A stretch of DNA of 64,000 bases from Corynebacterium pseudokroppenstedtii (GTDB lineage: Bacteria; Actinomycetota; Actinomycetes; Mycobacteriales; Mycobacteriaceae): contig NZ_JAEUWU010000002.1 in assembly GCF_019754945.1 (NCBI RefSeq), positions 451,292 to 515,291 of the forward strand, read 5' to 3'. The notes beneath the pieces are model-generated. The model saw nothing but the letters and a program-made list of their open reading frames with translations. It had not been told where the DNA came from and made no database searches. Made by a program: the position numbers and the translations under genes. Within the stretch, counting starts at the first letter, position 1, and each line of letters opens with the position of its first letter. This document shows positions 26,771 to 35,718 of this stretch, one piece after another.

Positions 26771-28144
26771 GTGTTTAAAGAGCTTAGAGACCTGCATCCG
26801 ATGGCGGTTTCAATTCTGATCGTGACTGCTGTGTCCTCGTGGATGCTCACGCTGTCATTGGGTCTCACGATTGTTGGTGCTCAAGCCTCAGGGACTGATG
26901 CTGGTGAACAATTCGCGGCAATCGGTGGTTTGCAGATTGCCTTAACGTGTTTGTCAGTCATCTTGTGTGCGCCGAGTGTAGTTCGCCTCGCTATTCGTCA
27001 AGATTCCCGGCGAGTGGCGTTGTGGCAGGTGATCGGCGCGTCACCGCGTCAGGCCCGGTGGCGTTATGTTCTGTTGGCTTCTCTCTCATCCTTGTTAGGA
27101 TCGTTACTGGGCGCATTTCTGGGGTATATCTCGTGGCCTGTCTTCACTGATTTAGTGAGACGGACCGGTTTTTTGCTCACGCCGGGGTTAGGGTCAGAGT
27201 CGATCAACATCGGTGCTCTCCTTTCTGGTCCTCTAAGTTCTTTCGGCGTTGTGCTTTTAGCAACATTTTTTGGATCGGCAGGCATGTCTAAGATCGATCC
27301 CGTCCAAGCTGTTGCAGAAATCCCTGAGCAACGAGGCAAAACTGGGTTTCTGCGCTTACTCGTTTCGATAGCGATCGTCGGTGGTATAGCTATCGGCTAT
27401 ATAGCCATCGCGAATACTTCACCGGTGAGTAAGCCAGATACTCTAAGTGGCCTTATCTCCGCATATTGGGGAGCGGCTCTTGGACTACTTTTAGCGTATG
27501 GAATCTCTGACAAGGTTTTAGTTCGCCCTGTTGTGAGACTTGTCGGCGCGTTGTTTTCTTTTACGAAGTCTGATTCGTGGTTTATTGCTAAGACATCCGC
27601 TTGTCGACGTTCGATTGTCTCAACGTCCGTGATTACTCCATTGGTTGTTGCTGCTTCCTCTGTTGGGTCTGTCTTTGGCATGGTTGCCCAGACCAAGAAT
27701 GTTTCAGTTGCTCTTGGCCAAAGCGAGGAGGAGTTACAAGTTAGCCCGCCGGGACAAATTATTTTAGTTTTCGGTCTTCCGGTAATTATTGCTGCGTCAT
27801 CCGCGATTGTTTCTGTGTATTTGACGAGCCGTTTGAGAAATCATGACATTACTCTTCTAGAGGTCCTCGGAGCTCAGCCGTCAACAATCCGCGCTGCAGC
27901 AGTCTGTGAATCGCTAATATACTATTTATCGGCGACTGTCATAGCATTGCTCATACTCGCGGTTAACGCGTTTGTTATGGGTAAAGTACTCGCTGCAGGC
28001 CCTGTTCCGCATGCGTCGCCAGTCTGGTTTGGCAGCGAGACGTTTATCTTACTCACCGCAAGTTTTATACTCTTGTCGATTTCAATAATTGTACCGACCA
28101 TGCGAAGTTCTTCAGAGCTTAGTACGGCGACATTAACGAGGTAA
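26771..28144 (+). CDS. FtsX/MacB-type ABC transporter permease
   Basis: A 457-residue membrane protein with about eight hydrophobic segments arranged as two FtsX-like halves. Motifs of the family include VVRLAIRQDSRRVALWQVIGA (first cytoplasmic loop after helix two) and LEVLGAQPSTIRAAAVCESL in the second half. With the ATPase encoded five bases downstream it forms an exporter or lipoprotein/peptide-release pump. The start is a GTG at 26771 with AGAAAG upstream. Base composition is clearly lower in GC than the neighbours, suggesting acquisition. Confidence 0.85.
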   Translation: MFKELRDLHPMAVSILIVTAVSSWMLTLSLGLTIVGAQASGTDAGEQFAAIGGLQIALTCLSVILCAPSVVRLAIRQDSRRVALWQVIGASPRQARWRYVLLASLSSLLGSLLGAFLGYISWPVFTDLVRRTGFLLTPGLGSESINIGALLSGPLSSFGVVLLATFFGSAGMSKIDPVQAVAEIPEQRGKTGFLRLLVSIAIVGGIAIGYIAIANTSPVSKPDTLSGLISAYWGAALGLLLAYGISDKVLVRPVVRLVGALFSFTKSDSWFIAKTSACRRSIVSTSVITPLVVAASSVGSVFGMVAQTKNVSVALGQSEEELQVSPPGQIILVFGLPVIIAASSAIVSVYLTSRLRNHDITLLEVLGAQPSTIRAAAVCESLIYYLSATVIALLILAVNAFVMGKVLAAGPVPHASPVWFGSETFILLTASFILLSISIIVPTMRSSSELSTATLTR

Positions 28145-28149
28145 GGTTT

Positions 28150-28872
28150 ATGACGAAAAGACTTGTAGAGGTTTCAAATCTCAAGAAATCCTTCCGGATT
28201 AATCGGCGGGATTCCGACGAAATACTCAAGGGAATCGATTTTTCTGCGGCGGAGGGAGAATTTGTATCAATAGTTGGCCCATCGGGTTCAGGAAAGTCCA
28301 CGTTTTTGTATTGCATATCCGGACTGGAAACGTTTGACTCCGGAAGATCAATCCTTTGTGGTAATGACCTTGGCTTGATGTCGAGGAACGACCGAAGTCG
28401 TGCACGGCGACAAAACGCTAGTTTCGTATTCCAGGATTACAATCTCATCGATTCTATGACCGCTCTCGAAAATGTCGAGTTAAGTCTAAAGTTTTCGAAG
28501 AAACGAGTCTCTAAGAGAGATATCCGGCGAGAATTCGAGCGGTTTGGGATTGGCGACAAGCTGAAATTTTATCCAGCGCAGTTATCGGGCGGGCAGCGGC
28601 AGCGAGTGGCGATTGTTCGAGCTCTCCTTGTCAGACCGCGCGTTCTTTTTGCTGATGAACCCACTGGCGCGCTCGACTCATCGTCCACCGGTGTGGTGAT
28701 CGGCGAACTGTCCCGGCTTTCGTCGCGGGGTACAACGGTGATCATGGTTACTCACGACCTGGAAATTGCGGCTCGGGCAGATAGGGCAGTCGTCATCTCC
28801 GATGGAAAGCTTGTTGGGAATTTAGTTTCGCCGACAGCCGCGTCCCTATTCTCCGCAATCGAATCCAGATAA
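28150..28872 (+). CDS. ABC transporter ATP-binding protein (MacB/LolD type)
   Basis: 240 residues with a full set of nucleotide-binding motifs: Walker A GPSGSGKST (43-51), Q-loop FVFQDYNLID, signature LSGGQRQRVAI (about 144-154), Walker B VLFADEPTGALD and switch His in VTHDLE. It powers the adjacent permease. Start ATG 28150, five bases after the permease stop, with AAGGTTT between. A decayed SdpI-like gene follows, a pairing often seen in peptide-antibiotic export or resistance cassettes. Confidence 0.93.
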   Translation: MTKRLVEVSNLKKSFRINRRDSDEILKGIDFSAAEGEFVSIVGPSGSGKSTFLYCISGLETFDSGRSILCGNDLGLMSRNDRSRARRQNASFVFQDYNLIDSMTALENVELSLKFSKKRVSKRDIRREFERFGIGDKLKFYPAQLSGGQRQRVAIVRALLVRPRVLFADEPTGALDSSSTGVVIGELSRLSSRGTTVIMVTHDLEIAARADRAVVISDGKLVGNLVSPTAASLFSAIESR

Positions 28873-28918
28873 GCGCCTTAAAGGGTATCGGTATTCTATA
28901 GCTAAGTATAAAAATAAT

Positions 28919-29294
28919 ATGCTAGTGGTCGCAGCTTTGATCGCGTCAGTCGTTGTTGTTTTCGCGAGTGCTGTGTGTTTCACCCTCCGTGAGGCTGCCG
29001 CGTCAGGAGGTCTTCCGAGAAACTCAGCTATCGGTATCAGAACGGCGAAAACGGAAAAATCTAGCGAAAGTTGGGGCATTGCCGCGCCGATTCTGAAAAA
29101 ATGGGGATCGCCACGTTAATTTTTACACCATTACTTCTCCTTTCCCCTTTCTTTGGGGTGAGTTGAGTGTCGTGGTCATCACTTGCGGAGTGCTTGGCTA
29201 TGCCGTGAGTATTGGTGGGCTATGTTGTCTTCTTCTTGTAGTCAACAATGCAGCAAGGAGTTCAATCACTAGAAAAGACGTCTGTAGGGTATAA
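28919..29294 (+). pseudogene. Decayed SdpI-family (immunity-like) membrane protein
   Basis: Three consecutive fragments in three frames rebuild an SdpI-type protein. The first (from ATG 28919) has a transmembrane helix and the family motif LPRNSAIGIRT...SESW. The second (near 29104-29160) gives GIATLIFTPLLLLSPFFGVS. The third (29169-29294) gives VVVITCGVLGYAVSIGGLCC and ends at TAA. The frame is lost near the AAAAAATGGGG run at about 29095-29106 and again near 29157-29170. SdpI in Bacillus protects against the SdpC toxin. The whole must be non-functional unless sequencing errors explain both shifts. Confidence 0.7.
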
Positions 29295-29807
29295 ATATTT
29301 TTTCTACTACGTTGGAATTTACACAAGTGGGATGTTTTTCCGGAGATAGCGGGTTTATATTCATTAGTTCTGGCGATATTGGATAGCATGCGCATGCAAT
29401 GGTTTTATACGGTAAATTCCAGAGTAGACCCGTACCGTACTCTAATAAGTTTATTTGAAATTATTAGTTAACGATCAGTGGACCTAAAGTTCTGCCGTCT
29501 TCAACCCTCTTACATCGCGCGGTATCGCAAAAAATTCAGAGCGGATAACCACCTCAGTGGCGTGTCGTAGCTCTCGCGACGCCATTGAGTTTTTATTAAT
29601 ATCCGTTTCGTTTATTGAAACTTTTTTCAGAAGATTATCGTCTTATCTACTAAAAAGTTTTCGGATATTGCAGGATCGTACGGATTATGGCTACTTGCTC
29701 CCGCGCTAAGTTAATTGCGGAAGCCCTTATTTTCACGGACTTTGATGTTATTGGATCCAGCGTGGACCGCTATGGTGGATTTATAGGAAATGTATTGGAA
29801 GGAAATT
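29295..29807. other. AT-rich decayed stretch after the SdpI-like pseudogene
   Basis: No intact gene is seen. The same frame as the last pseudogene fragment continues after its stop with a protein-like stretch to 29471 (containing EIAGLYSLVLAILDSMRMQW), which lacks a start codon and may be a remnant of another membrane protein. The rest, 29472-29807, has only short frames. Poly-A and poly-T runs are common. Confidence 0.45.
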
Positions 29808-30026
29808 ATGAAACGAGGAAAGATTTCGCCGAATGTCATTGTTGCTCTGCTTTGTGGAGTAGCTATATCTTTTTATCTAGGGCTTTCCCATCATTCAGTT
29901 GTGGAACCGGTGATATTCCTTGTCCTTGCTGCGATAGGGGTTATCCTGGTGAATAGATCTAAAACAGGACGAAAACAAGATCCGGCACGGTTTAGTCGCG
30001 GTGACTGTAAAAGGCAGATGGGCTAG
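29808..30026 (+). CDS. Small two-helix membrane protein, unknown
   Basis: A 72-residue protein starting at an ATG with TTGGAAGGA six bases upstream, a good ribosome binding site. Two hydrophobic helices (IVALLCGVAISFYLGL and IFLVLAAIGVILV) are separated by a short HHS loop. The tail is basic. It belongs to the low-GC island. It is not assigned to a family; a role in immunity or as a transporter accessory is only inference. Confidence 0.5.
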   Translation: MKRGKISPNVIVALLCGVAISFYLGLSHHSVVEPVIFLVLAAIGVILVNRSKTGRKQDPARFSRGDCKRQMG

Positions 30027-30072
30027 CCACCTATGTCTGACGGGGACACTGCATCTTGGTGTTGAACGCTAT

Positions 30073-30092
30073 CCGACGTCATCAGACGTCGG
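30073..30092. terminator. Perfect palindromic hairpin between convergent small genes
   Basis: CCGACGTC (30073-30080) and GACGTCGG (30085-30092) form an 8-bp stem with a four-base loop. It sits between the ends of two convergent small membrane genes, so it could be a bidirectional terminator, although T runs are missing on both sides. Confidence 0.4.
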
Positions 30093-30115
30093 TTGCGTAA
30101 GTTAAAACCATAAAA

Positions 30116-30364
30116 CTAAACAGCCAGAGAAACAGCCACAATAACGGCGACGACAACAATAAGTGCCACAGTTACATTTTTAACATTCAGCCGGTCTTTT
30201 GATGTAAAGAGGCTAATTAATGCCACTGCCATGGCCGGATACACAATTTTAAGATAATTGTCATGGACCCATCCGGATTGTGAAAAAACGGTCGCGAATA
30301 CAAGGCACACCAAGGCTAGAACGAATACGAACCGACGTATATTATCGTTTGTTAATTCCCGCAC
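30116..30364 (-). CDS. Small three-helix membrane protein, unknown
   Basis: An 82-residue frame with three hydrophobic segments (FVFVLALVCLVFATVF, IVYPAMAVALISLF, VTVALIVVVAVIVAVSLAV) and charged N-terminus RELTNDNIRRF. It starts at GTG 30364 and lacks a clear ribosome binding site, so the gene call is uncertain. Its layout resembles the plus-strand small protein at 29808. Function unknown. Confidence 0.42.
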   Translation of the reverse strand: MRELTNDNIRRFVFVLALVCLVFATVFSQSGWVHDNYLKIVYPAMAVALISLFTSKDRLNVKNVTVALIVVVAVIVAVSLAV

Positions 30365-30593
30365 GCTTGTACGGTTTCTACTTTCCCTAGTTTCCCGTGG
30401 GGGCGTTAACCGGTTGGTGGCAGTCAGCAGCTTAATAAATCCAGGATAGGTTACTCAAAGTTAAACTAGTATAGTTTGCGAAAGGTTTTTTGGTTAGCAT
30501 GTACATCAGATTTGGCTACTGTCTTAAATATCACCCAACGGGGTTTCCGGCCTCACCACACATAAGAGAGACGGACAGGAAAGGATGCGTACT

Positions 30594-30821
30594 ATGAGCT
30601 ACCAATCCAACCATCCACCCGCGCAGCGGATTACTCGAGCAATGCTCTTAGCCCTGGTCATCGCCGTGGGCGTTATGGTCATTGAGTGGTTGTTGCTCAG
30701 TGCGCTTAACGTCGGGACCCGCGTCACGGTTTTCGTCATCGTGGCGGCTATTACCTCTGTAGCGATTGGATCCGTTATAGGGCAGTGGACTCGGAAACGG
30801 TGGCAGAAAGAAAAAGCTTAA
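30594..30821 (+). CDS. Small membrane protein with two helices, unknown
   Basis: A 75-residue protein: hydrophilic start (SYQSNHPPAQRIT), two transmembrane helices (LLALVIAVGVMVIEWLLLS and VFVIVAAITSVAIGSVIG) and a basic tail (WTRKRWQKEKA). The second of two close ATGs is chosen because GGAAAGG lies nine bases upstream of it. Composition is back to the chromosomal average, so it lies outside the AT-rich island. No family assignment. Confidence 0.65.
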   Translation: MSYQSNHPPAQRITRAMLLALVIAVGVMVIEWLLLSALNVGTRVTVFVIVAAITSVAIGSVIGQWTRKRWQKEKA

Positions 30822-30890
30822 ACACACTCATGCCGTAGTTCGGCACGGCATCATCCCCGCCACGCGCACGTGCTCGCATACACTAGCGGC

Positions 30891-31184
30891 ATGAGTTCTT
30901 TTCCGGTGACGGCTATTCGCGATTCATCAATTAAGCTCGGTCAATTCATTAAACTGGCCAGCCTCGTTGAAACCGGTGGTGAGGCAAAGGAAGTGATTTC
31001 CGCGGGGCGCGTCGAGGTCAATGGCCAGGTTGAAACCCACAGAGGACACACGCTGCACCACGGCGACGTCGTTACTATCGGCTCCGTAGGGGCAGAAGTA
31101 GGTGGCCCCGATGACGAGGACGACTATTTCGATGAAGCCACCGCCGACGACGATTTCGACCCGGAGAAGTGGAGGAACATGTAA
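30891..31184 (+). CDS. S4-domain RNA-binding protein
   Basis: A 97-residue protein with an S4 domain: IKLGQFIKLASLVETGGEAKEVI followed by SAGRVEVNGQVETHRGHTLHHGD. S4 domains bind structured RNA; YaaA/RlbA-like stand-alone members are linked to ribosome function. It has a short acidic tail (DDEDDYFDEATADDD). ATG 30891 is preferred to an upstream in-frame codon because the product then begins like family members. Its stop codon overlaps the next gene (TAATG). Confidence 0.85.
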   Translation: MSSFPVTAIRDSSIKLGQFIKLASLVETGGEAKEVISAGRVEVNGQVETHRGHTLHHGDVVTIGSVGAEVGGPDDEDDYFDEATADDDFDPEKWRNM

Positions 31185-32005
31185 TGCCGGCCTTTTTCGC
31201 TAGTGAAGGCATGCCCTTCTGGAATGAACTGCGCACCTATGACCTCGATCGTTCTTCAGACTTTTATCAAGGCTTGTTCGGCTGGGACATCGATAGTGCG
31301 GATAACAGCGGCTACTACTACGCGCGCAAGCAGGGAATGCCCATCGCAGGCATCATTCCTGTGACGGACGATACCGCTTCGCATCAACCGAACCAATGGA
31401 TGTTGTCTTTTCTTACTGACGACGTTCGCGCGGTAGCGCACCGATCTCGGGAATACGGCGGAACAGCTGGTGAGCCTGTAGACGGGCCTCGGGGACCGAT
31501 GGTGGCCGCGACGGACATCGTCGGCGCACAGCTTGGGTTCATCCATCCTGCGTCGGAGCCATTCATTGCTGGTGGGGAGCCGGGCACGCCCGTGTGGCAT
31601 GAACTGGCTGCCATTCTCCCTGAGGGAGTGAGTATTGACGACGTCGCCACGTATTACACACAGGTGACGCAGTGGAGCACGATGCGTCACGGGGAGGGGG
31701 CCCACACGGTCATTACTGCTGTGAGCGAGGGTGGCGCCTACGCCGGGGTGTGGTTCCCCGGGGAGCAAGGAGCCGCCGAAGTGAACGCGTCAGAGTCCCG
31801 GTGGACGACGTATTTTGGGGTCGCAAACATTGTCAACGCCGCCGAGTATGCCCAGGAACACGGTGGGGACATTATCGTCCAGCCGCAAAACACCGAATTT
31901 GGCCGGATCGCGATTCTTGCTGACCCTACTGGTGCTCCGGTCACGGTATGCGAAGCCCCGGAACACGTTGAGGAACCGCATGAAGGAGACAACATTTTTA
32001 GCTAA
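31184..32005 (+). CDS. VOC-family (glyoxalase/bleomycin-resistance fold) protein
   Basis: A 273-residue protein made of two VOC domains. The first is around residues 8-120 (FWNELRTYDLDRSSDFYQGLFGWD) and the second around 130-260 (PVWHELAAILP..., IAILADPTGAPVTVCEAP). VOC proteins are metal-dependent lyases, dioxygenases or binding proteins; the substrate cannot be inferred. The gene overlaps the S4-domain gene by one base and is likely co-expressed. Confidence 0.85.
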   Translation: MPAFFASEGMPFWNELRTYDLDRSSDFYQGLFGWDIDSADNSGYYYARKQGMPIAGIIPVTDDTASHQPNQWMLSFLTDDVRAVAHRSREYGGTAGEPVDGPRGPMVAATDIVGAQLGFIHPASEPFIAGGEPGTPVWHELAAILPEGVSIDDVATYYTQVTQWSTMRHGEGAHTVITAVSEGGAYAGVWFPGEQGAAEVNASESRWTTYFGVANIVNAAEYAQEHGGDIIVQPQNTEFGRIAILADPTGAPVTVCEAPEHVEEPHEGDNIFS

Positions 32006-32093
32006 AAAGACGCCGTGCTGAGACTCAAGTCAGAGGCAGCGGTGATAGTGCTCTCACGTCGCCGCCGCCTCATGGACGAAACTTAGTTGTTTC

Positions 32094-33710
32094 TTAATAT
32101 GCCCCGTCAGAGGTCAGCACTGCGCGGCCTGTCTTCCATAAGATCATGAGGTCGGCCATGAAGCTCCAGTTCTCCACGTAATTGAGATCCAGAGAAACAG
32201 ATTCTTCCCATGAGAGGTTAGAGCGTCCCGAGACCTGCCATAGACCAGTCATACCAGGAAGAACGAGCATACGGTTACCTACTAGCCCGGTATACTGTTC
32301 GACTTCGTGACGCAGTGGAGGGCGAGGCCCTACGAGGCTCATATTGCCCTTCACCACGTTAAACAACTGTGGTAATTCGTCGATGCTGTAGCAGCGCAAA
32401 AACGAACCGATCCGTGTGACGCGAGGATCGTCCTTCATCTTGAATAACACGCCGTTGCCATCACTTTGGTCTTTCAGTTGTGCAACCATTTGATCCGCGT
32501 CTTTGACCATCGACCGGAATTTAATCATCCCGAACGGTTTATTGTTCTTACCCATCCGTTCTGCGGTGTAAAAGACAGGGCCTCCGTCGTCAAGCTTGAT
32601 AGCTAACGCACAGACCAACAGCAAGGGCGACGCCAGGAGAATGAGCAGAGACGCGACCACACGATCAAACACAACTTTAGAGATGCAGTGGGTTCGTGCG
32701 TGCTGCGGTTGTTCCAATTTTAAGAGTGGGATTCCGGCGATAGGCAACATCTGAACCCGACGTCCGGTCACATTGGCAACAGAGGGGGCTACAAGTAGCT
32801 CAACGTGGAGTCCGTCCAAACGCCAAATGAGTTCACGCATATCGTTCATACCGATCTGGTTACTCACCGTGACGATAACTGCATCTGCCTGGAGTAATGA
32901 CACCATGATATCGATTTGGTGCCAGTTGTCGTGAATTTCCGCCTCGGGGAAACGACGCTTGAGTTCCGCAAGCTGCTCTTCACTGTGGTTATCCGTCTGT
33001 GTGCTGCAGAAGCCGACAATATCGAACTGATTGTCTAATTGTTGGTGAAGTGCGCCATACACCTCCGAAATGGAATGAGGATCGCCGATGAAGATGGCGC
33101 GCTGACTTAATTTTTTGGTATCCAATTGCCAGCAGTAAAACCGACGCCACCCATAACGGATTAATAATAGCGTTACTAAGCCGACGGGATAGGTAAAGAT
33201 TAAATACCTAAAACCACAGGTATATTGAGTTAACTCGCAGATGATGGCGAAGAGGCCGAATGCGAATGTCGTAGCCCGTGCTATCCGGGAATACTCCAAT
33301 GCGCCTTGGCCAAGAATCGCTGAGTCCGTTGTGCGCATGACGCGCATAACGACTGTCCACAGCACGAAAAGGATGAGCCCAGGTACGAACATGGAGGCAA
33401 CGCCGCTATACGTCCCGAGAGTGAAAGTGCGTGCACCGTGAGCTGCAACAGGCAGGTAATCGGCTGCCAGGATAAGCAATGCCATAGCGACCGCTTCGCT
33501 CACCAGGATAAATGTGCGGATCCGGGACGCATGCGCACAACGTATCGACGCTCGCTCGACAGGAGTATCGGTGCTAGAAACTGGAATTTCTTGTTGGCTT
33601 ACATCATGTAGCGCAGGGCTAACGGGATGCTCTTCAGTGTGGTGTTCTCCGTTGCGGTTGGGTAATTCCGCTAGACGAAGGCCAGTGATATGTAACAGGC
33701 TCATGGGCAC
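32094..33710 (-). CDS. Polyprenyl-phosphate sugar-1-phosphate transferase initiating exopolysaccharide synthesis
   Basis: A 538-residue member of the WbaP/CpsE family. The N-terminal half has about four to five helices and a CoA-binding-like domain. The C-terminal bacterial sugar transferase domain has the conserved AERMGKNNKPFGMIKFRSM, GSFLRCYSIDELPQLFNV and TGLWQVSGRSNLSWEE motifs. It transfers a hexose-1-phosphate to undecaprenyl phosphate, the first step of repeat-unit assembly. It is divergent from rmlA, and the shared intergenic region probably controls both. It marks the left end of the polysaccharide locus. Confidence 0.92.
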   Translation of the reverse strand: MPMSLLHITGLRLAELPNRNGEHHTEEHPVSPALHDVSQQEIPVSSTDTPVERASIRCAHASRIRTFILVSEAVAMALLILAADYLPVAAHGARTFTLGTYSGVASMFVPGLILFVLWTVVMRVMRTTDSAILGQGALEYSRIARATTFAFGLFAIICELTQYTCGFRYLIFTYPVGLVTLLLIRYGWRRFYCWQLDTKKLSQRAIFIGDPHSISEVYGALHQQLDNQFDIVGFCSTQTDNHSEEQLAELKRRFPEAEIHDNWHQIDIMVSLLQADAVIVTVSNQIGMNDMRELIWRLDGLHVELLVAPSVANVTGRRVQMLPIAGIPLLKLEQPQHARTHCISKVVFDRVVASLLILLASPLLLVCALAIKLDDGGPVFYTAERMGKNNKPFGMIKFRSMVKDADQMVAQLKDQSDGNGVLFKMKDDPRVTRIGSFLRCYSIDELPQLFNVVKGNMSLVGPRPPLRHEVEQYTGLVGNRMLVLPGMTGLWQVSGRSNLSWEESVSLDLNYVENWSFMADLMILWKTGRAVLTSDGAY

Positions 33711-34220
33711 CGCCGATAGGGAGAGTAGGGGTCAAGTTAACTGCTATGGGGCGGACGTTTGATCCTCATAACAATTTGATAACGCCCATATAATAAGACC
33801 TGTTGGTTGAGTTTTCATGTGACTGGTGCTGTTTTTAACCAGCCCGTTACATAGGAAACAAGGAATAGCGAGTTTCACGGTTCAAGTGCATGTCGAGGGC
33901 TGTTTTTGCGACGTTGTGTCTTGTGTGATTGGTGCTGCTAGCGTTAATTTTTAGATGCAATTCAGCGAGTCGTATAAGCCCTCCGAAGCTTTGTTAGGAT
34001 ATTTCTATAAATTCTAATCACGCTTTTGTGAAATTGAGCACTCTGCGTTTTGTCTACGTGGGATGTACGTGAAACATCCACTACTTCGCCGCAATGGCAC
34101 CAGAATCTACGAAGATCATCGCAGTATCCTGCCGACGACATCACACCGATGAGCCCCATTGGGCAGACGGGCCCAGGGTGTTATCGGATAGATAGCCGGA
34201 AGCTAGGTACGCTGGTAAGC
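33711..34220. promoter_or_regulatory. Divergent control region of the exopolysaccharide locus
   Basis: About 510 bases between the initiating transferase (minus) and rmlA (plus) without a gene. TGTGACTGGTGCTG (33819-33832) recurs as TGTGATTGGTGCTG (33924-33937), 105 bases apart. GCTGTTTTT also occurs near both. A/T-rich patches around 33790-33800 (CATATAATAAG) and 34005-34020 offer possible -10 elements. Confidence 0.45.
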
Positions 34221-35120
34221 GTGAAGGGCATCATTTTGGCGGGCGGGACCGGAACCCGCTTACATCCAATTACATTGGGTACCAGCAAACAGCTGACCCC
34301 CGTCTACGACAAACCTATGATCTACTACCCGCTATCCACCCTTATTCTGGCGGGTATTACCGATGTCCTTGTCATCACTACCCCCCATGACGTCACTGCG
34401 TTTCACCGACTCTTGGGCGATGGATCCGCCTTCGGTATCTCGATTTCCTATGCGGTACAACCCTCTCCAGAAGGAATTGCCCAAGCATTTGTGCTAGGAG
34501 AAAAGCACATCGGAAATGAGCCCGTCTGCCTCATTTTGGGAGATAACATCTTTTACGGGCCTGGTATGGGCACTCAACTCCGGCGCCACACCGCACCGGA
34601 CGGTGGCGTTATCTTCGCCTATTGGGTAAAAGACCCCACCGCATACGGCGTTGTCGAATTCGAGCACCAAGGTACCGCACGCCACCAGAAGCCGTCTGCC
34701 ACGCAATTCCGCGCCCTTGGAATCGAAGAAAAACCAGCACATCCGAAATCTCATTATGCCGTCCCCGGCCTCTATTTCTATGACAACGACGTTGTTGACA
34801 TGGCCAAAGACCTTTCTCCGTCCACCCGTGGTGAGCTTGAGATCAGCGATATCAACCAGCGCTACCTAGATAGTGGGAAACTCACGGTGGAAGTCCTCCC
34901 CCGAGGAACGGCGTGGCTCGACACGGGAACGCACGATTCACTCTTGGACGCGGGAAACTTTGTGCGCACCATTGAATCTCGACAGGGCTTGAAGATCGGC
35001 AGCCCAGAAGAAGTCTCGTGGCGCATGGGTCACCTGACCGACGATCAACTCCGCCACCGGGGAGAAGCTCTAGTTAAATCCGGGTATGGTTCCTACTTGC
35101 TGGATTTACTTCGCAGGTAA
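34221..35120 (+). CDS. rmlA: Glucose-1-phosphate thymidylyltransferase
   Basis: 299 residues, the normal RmlA/RfbA length. The nucleotidyltransferase signature is intact: [20 protein letters not shown] with [24 protein letters not shown] carries the metal-binding Asp, and [12 protein letters not shown] lies near the C-terminus. It makes dTDP-glucose for dTDP-sugar synthesis. The start is GTG 34221; upstream codons in frame give a non-conserved extension. rmlB, rmlC and rmlD are not nearby. Confidence 0.93.
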   Translation: MKGIILAGGTGTRLHPITLGTSKQLTPVYDKPMIYYPLSTLILAGITDVLVITTPHDVTAFHRLLGDGSAFGISISYAVQPSPEGIAQAFVLGEKHIGNEPVCLILGDNIFYGPGMGTQLRRHTAPDGGVIFAYWVKDPTAYGVVEFEHQGTARHQKPSATQFRALGIEEKPAHPKSHYAVPGLYFYDNDVVDMAKDLSPSTRGELEISDINQRYLDSGKLTVEVLPRGTAWLDTGTHDSLLDAGNFVRTIESRQGLKIGSPEEVSWRMGHLTDDQLRHRGEALVKSGYGSYLLDLLRR

Positions 35121-35642
35121 CTCGCGCGCGGGAATGCCCACCAGCACAGCACCAGGCCGCTCGCATGACTTTGTCACCACAGCATTTGCTCCGACGGACA
35201 CATCGTCGGCAAGTGAAAGAGGCTTAATAATCCGACAACCTGCACCTAAACGAACATTATTGCCCAGTATCGTCTCTTGCCCGCGTGGTGCCTCGGAGAT
35301 AGTCACCGAGGACTGCACCTTCACATTGGCACCAGCCTTCACCCGACGCCCCATCACAACGCCGGTGGGGTGGTACAACATAAAACCAGGTCCGACGGAC
35401 ACCTCCCACGCCAGATCAGCCCCTGTCACTACATGATTAACTTGCTTAACCAAAGACCCCAAAAGAGGCAGACGCTTCCCCGCAATCTGAGAAAGCCGAA
35501 ATATCACGACGGCAAGAAAACCGACATTGAGCAGGCCGTGCAACCCATTTTCGGCCCTGCGTGCTGGCGCATCCTGGAAGATGAACATATCGAGGATCAT
35601 ACTGAGTACGCACCACACAACCGCAACAATTAATACTGACAT
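35106..35642 (-). CDS. Serine-acetyltransferase-like hexapeptide-repeat protein
   Basis: About 178 residues. The N-terminal part has two hydrophobic stretches ([34 protein letters not shown]). The C-terminal part is a left-handed beta-helix of the hexapeptide acyltransferase type ([34 protein letters not shown]). It probably acetylates a sugar or amino-acid group of the polysaccharide; a true cysteine-synthesis role is less likely given the membrane segments and location. Its 3' end overlaps the rmlA 3' end by 15 bases. The start is uncertain, with a Met at 35720 possible. Confidence 0.78.
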   Translation of the reverse strand: MSVLIVAVVWCVLSMILDMFIFQDAPARRAENGLHGLLNVGFLAVVIFRLSQIAGKRLPLLGSLVKQVNHVVTGADLAWEVSVGPGFMLYHPTGVVMGRRVKAGANVKVQSSVTISEAPRGQETILGNNVRLGAGCRIIKPLSLADDVSVGANAVVTKSCERPGAVLVGIPARELPAK

Positions 35643-35718
35643 CAACCCCCGCCATGAACGCGGGAACCACCCCCGCCAGCTGCCGAGACCGTAACGAGAC
35701 CCCCACGAACCAGAGAAC

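Noticed and set aside
29687..29956. 89-residue Cys-rich plus-strand frame
   Set aside because: It overlaps the small membrane gene at 29808 in another frame and has no ribosome binding site; the Cys content is a frame artefact.
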